Of a stretch of 6,602 bases of DNA, positions 5,841 to 6,602 are shown piece by piece; position 1 is the stretch's first letter; each line of letters begins with the position of its first letter. The notes below the pieces were generated by a model. The model made no database searches and was not told where the DNA came from. It was given only the letters and a program-made list of their open reading frames with translations. The stretch lies in contig JASLGB010000227.1 in the NCBI GenBank assembly GCA_030150315.1, positions 1-6,602 of the forward strand, read 5' to 3'. A program made the position numbers and the translations under genes. Source of the DNA: Dokdonella sp. GTDB lineage: Bacteria; Pseudomonadota; Gammaproteobacteria; Xanthomonadales; Rhodanobacteraceae.

Positions 5841-6284
5841 ATGATCGCCCTGATCCAGCGCGTGCAAGAGGCGCGTGTCGAAGTCGATGGCCATGTCGTC
5901 GGCGCCATTGGCGCGGGCCTGCTGGCGCTGATCGGCGTGCAGCCGGCCGATGGCGAGGCGCAGGTGCAGCGCCTGCTCGAGCGCGTGCTCGGCTATCGCG
6001 TTTTTTCCGATGCCGAGGGACGCATGAATCGCTCGCTGGCAGACACCGGTGGTGGCCTGTTGCTGGTATCGCAATTCACCCTGGCCGCGGACACGCGCTC
6101 GGGCATGCGGCCGGGATTTTCCACGGCGGCGGCGCCGGCCGATGCGGAACGCTGGTTCGACCGTCTGGTCGGGCTGGCGCGCGAGCGGCATCCGCCGGGG
6201 GTGGAAACCGGGCGCTTCGGTGCCCATATGAAGGTCCACCTCGTCAACGACGGGCCGGTGACGTTCCGCCTCGAAGCGAACTGA
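5841..6284 (+). CDS. dtd: D-aminoacyl-tRNA deacylase
   Basis: This 147-residue cytoplasmic enzyme hydrolyses D-aminoacyl-tRNAs (such as D-Tyr-tRNA), and Gly-tRNA(Ala), to protect translation from wrong amino acids. The family starts with an MIALIQRVQEARV-type strand exactly as here, which with GGAG at 5831-5834 fixes the ATG at 5841 rather than the earlier in-frame 5814. Also visible are the DAEGRMNRSL segment (57-66), SQFTL (77-81), the FGAHMKV segment (126-132) and the cross-subunit Gly-cisPro motif in NDGPVT (136-141), which enforces chiral proofreading. Length equals that of typical Dtd (about 145 residues), and no key motif is missing. It is transcribed away from the lipid A acyltransferase gene and toward rpoD. 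Confidence 0.96.
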   Translation: MIALIQRVQEARVEVDGHVVGAIGAGLLALIGVQPADGEAQVQRLLERVLGYRVFSDAEGRMNRSLADTGGGLLLVSQFTLAADTRSGMRPGFSTAAAPADAERWFDRLVGLARERHPPGVETGRFGAHMKVHLVNDGPVTFRLEAN

Positions 6285-6340
6285 CCGCACGGGAATTCCG
6301 GTGTCGGGCCGGTTTCGACATCTTGAATCAAATCAAGGCT

Positions 6341-6370
6341 TTGGGTCGCCCTTGACGCGGCTCCTATACT
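6341..6370 (+). promoter_or_regulatory. Candidate rpoD promoter
   Basis: TATACT (6365-6370) is a 5/6 match to the sigma-70 -10 element. TTGGGT (6341-6346) sits 18 nt upstream as a partial -35. Transcription would start near 6377, about 31 nt before the GTG start. A pyrimidine-rich TTCTTTTCCTTT stretch follows the -10. Confidence 0.4.
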
Positions 6371-6407
6371 TCTTTTCCTTTGCCGTACAGAACTTTCCGG
6401 AAACTAC

Positions 6408-6602
6408 GTGGCCGCCGAACACAATCAGGAGCAGCAGTCCGAAATCAAGACCCTGATCATCAAGGGTAAGGAGCAGGGCTATCTGACCTACGCCGAAGTC
6501 AACGATCACCTGCCCGACGACATCGTCGATCCGGAGCAGATCGAAGACATCATCGGCATGATCAACGACATGGGCATCGAGGTGCATGAAGTTGCGCCCG
6601 AT
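6408..6602 (+). CDS. rpoD: RNA polymerase sigma factor RpoD (sigma-70), N-terminal 65 codons
   Basis: The translated N-terminus (QEQQSEIKTLIIKGKEQG, then YLTYAEVNDHLPDDIVD and IEDIIGMINDMGIEV) is sigma-70 region 1.1 of the primary sigma factor, which directs RNA polymerase to housekeeping promoters. Region 1.1 keeps free sigma from binding DNA. The gene runs off the window end, so the DNA-binding regions 2-4 are not seen. The start is taken as GTG at 6408: no ATG occurs in frame upstream before the dtd end, and family members begin only a few residues before the QEQQ/Q-rich stretch. A weak GGAA at 6399-6402 may serve as ribosome binding site. The gene immediately upstream is dtd; the dnaG and rpsU genes often near rpoD are not adjacent here. 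Confidence 0.95.
   Translation, partial: MAAEHNQEQQSEIKTLIIKGKEQGYLTYAEVNDHLPDDIVDPEQIEDIIGMINDMGIEVHEVAPD

Noticed and set aside
4985..6355. Plus-strand open frame (456 codons) across the acyltransferase and dtd
   Set aside because: It runs antisense to the lipid A acyltransferase and out of frame with dtd, both of which have full motif sets.
6352..6370. TTGACG followed by TATACT as a standard promoter for rpoD
   Set aside because: The spacer is only 7 nt, far too short; TATACT was paired with the weaker TTGGGT at 18 nt instead.
1..6602. tRNA, rRNA, CRISPR arrays, insertion sequences, phage genes or defence systems
   Set aside because: No repeats with spacers, inverted terminal repeats, transposase or integrase motifs or tRNA-like cloverleaf were seen; gene content and base composition look like core genome throughout.

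Overview
The window is G+C-rich, densely coding DNA from a Gram-negative bacterium. The RpoD N-terminus, the LpxL/HtrB-type lipid A acyltransferase and the NtrX-type regulator point to a gammaproteobacterium, most likely of the Xanthomonadales/Lysobacterales. That placement is an inference from protein resemblance and base composition; no rRNA or tRNA is present to settle it.

Layout. Positions 1-1132 hold the 3' part of an NtrX-like response regulator: end of the receiver, AAA+ domain and Fis-type helix-turn-helix. A secreted two-domain protein (DUF3298/RsiV-like plus LprI-like) follows after 33 nt, at 1166-2137. The 223-nt gap 2138-2360 holds a sequence matching an RpoE/AlgU-type promoter, a strong intrinsic terminator about 30 nt beyond it, and the leader of the next gene. 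Promoter and terminator together could define a very short small RNA of about 53 nt. Positions 2361-4730 form a tight three-gene operon: 3-hydroxybutyrate dehydrogenase, a patatin-like phospholipase whose ATG overlaps the preceding stop by 4 nt, and a small TPR protein starting 7 nt after the patatin stop. On the minus strand, 5722-4832 encodes a lipid A acyltransferase convergent with that operon. Divergent from it, 5841-6284 encodes D-aminoacyl-tRNA deacylase (dtd). The window ends inside the first 65 codons of rpoD (from 6408, GTG start), with a promoter-like element just upstream.

How the genes fit together. The bdhA-patatin-TPR operon suggests coupled use of 3-hydroxybutyrate (from PHB or short acyl chains) and acyl-ester hydrolysis, with the TPR protein as a possible scaffold; this is inference from context. 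The acyltransferase, the secreted LprI-domain protein and the RpoE-like promoter all concern the cell envelope, but nothing visible links them in one circuit. Dtd and RpoD are housekeeping functions.

The best candidate for something undescribed is the putative RpoE-controlled short RNA at about 2207-2259. The remainder looks like ordinary core genome with a few residue-level peculiarities.
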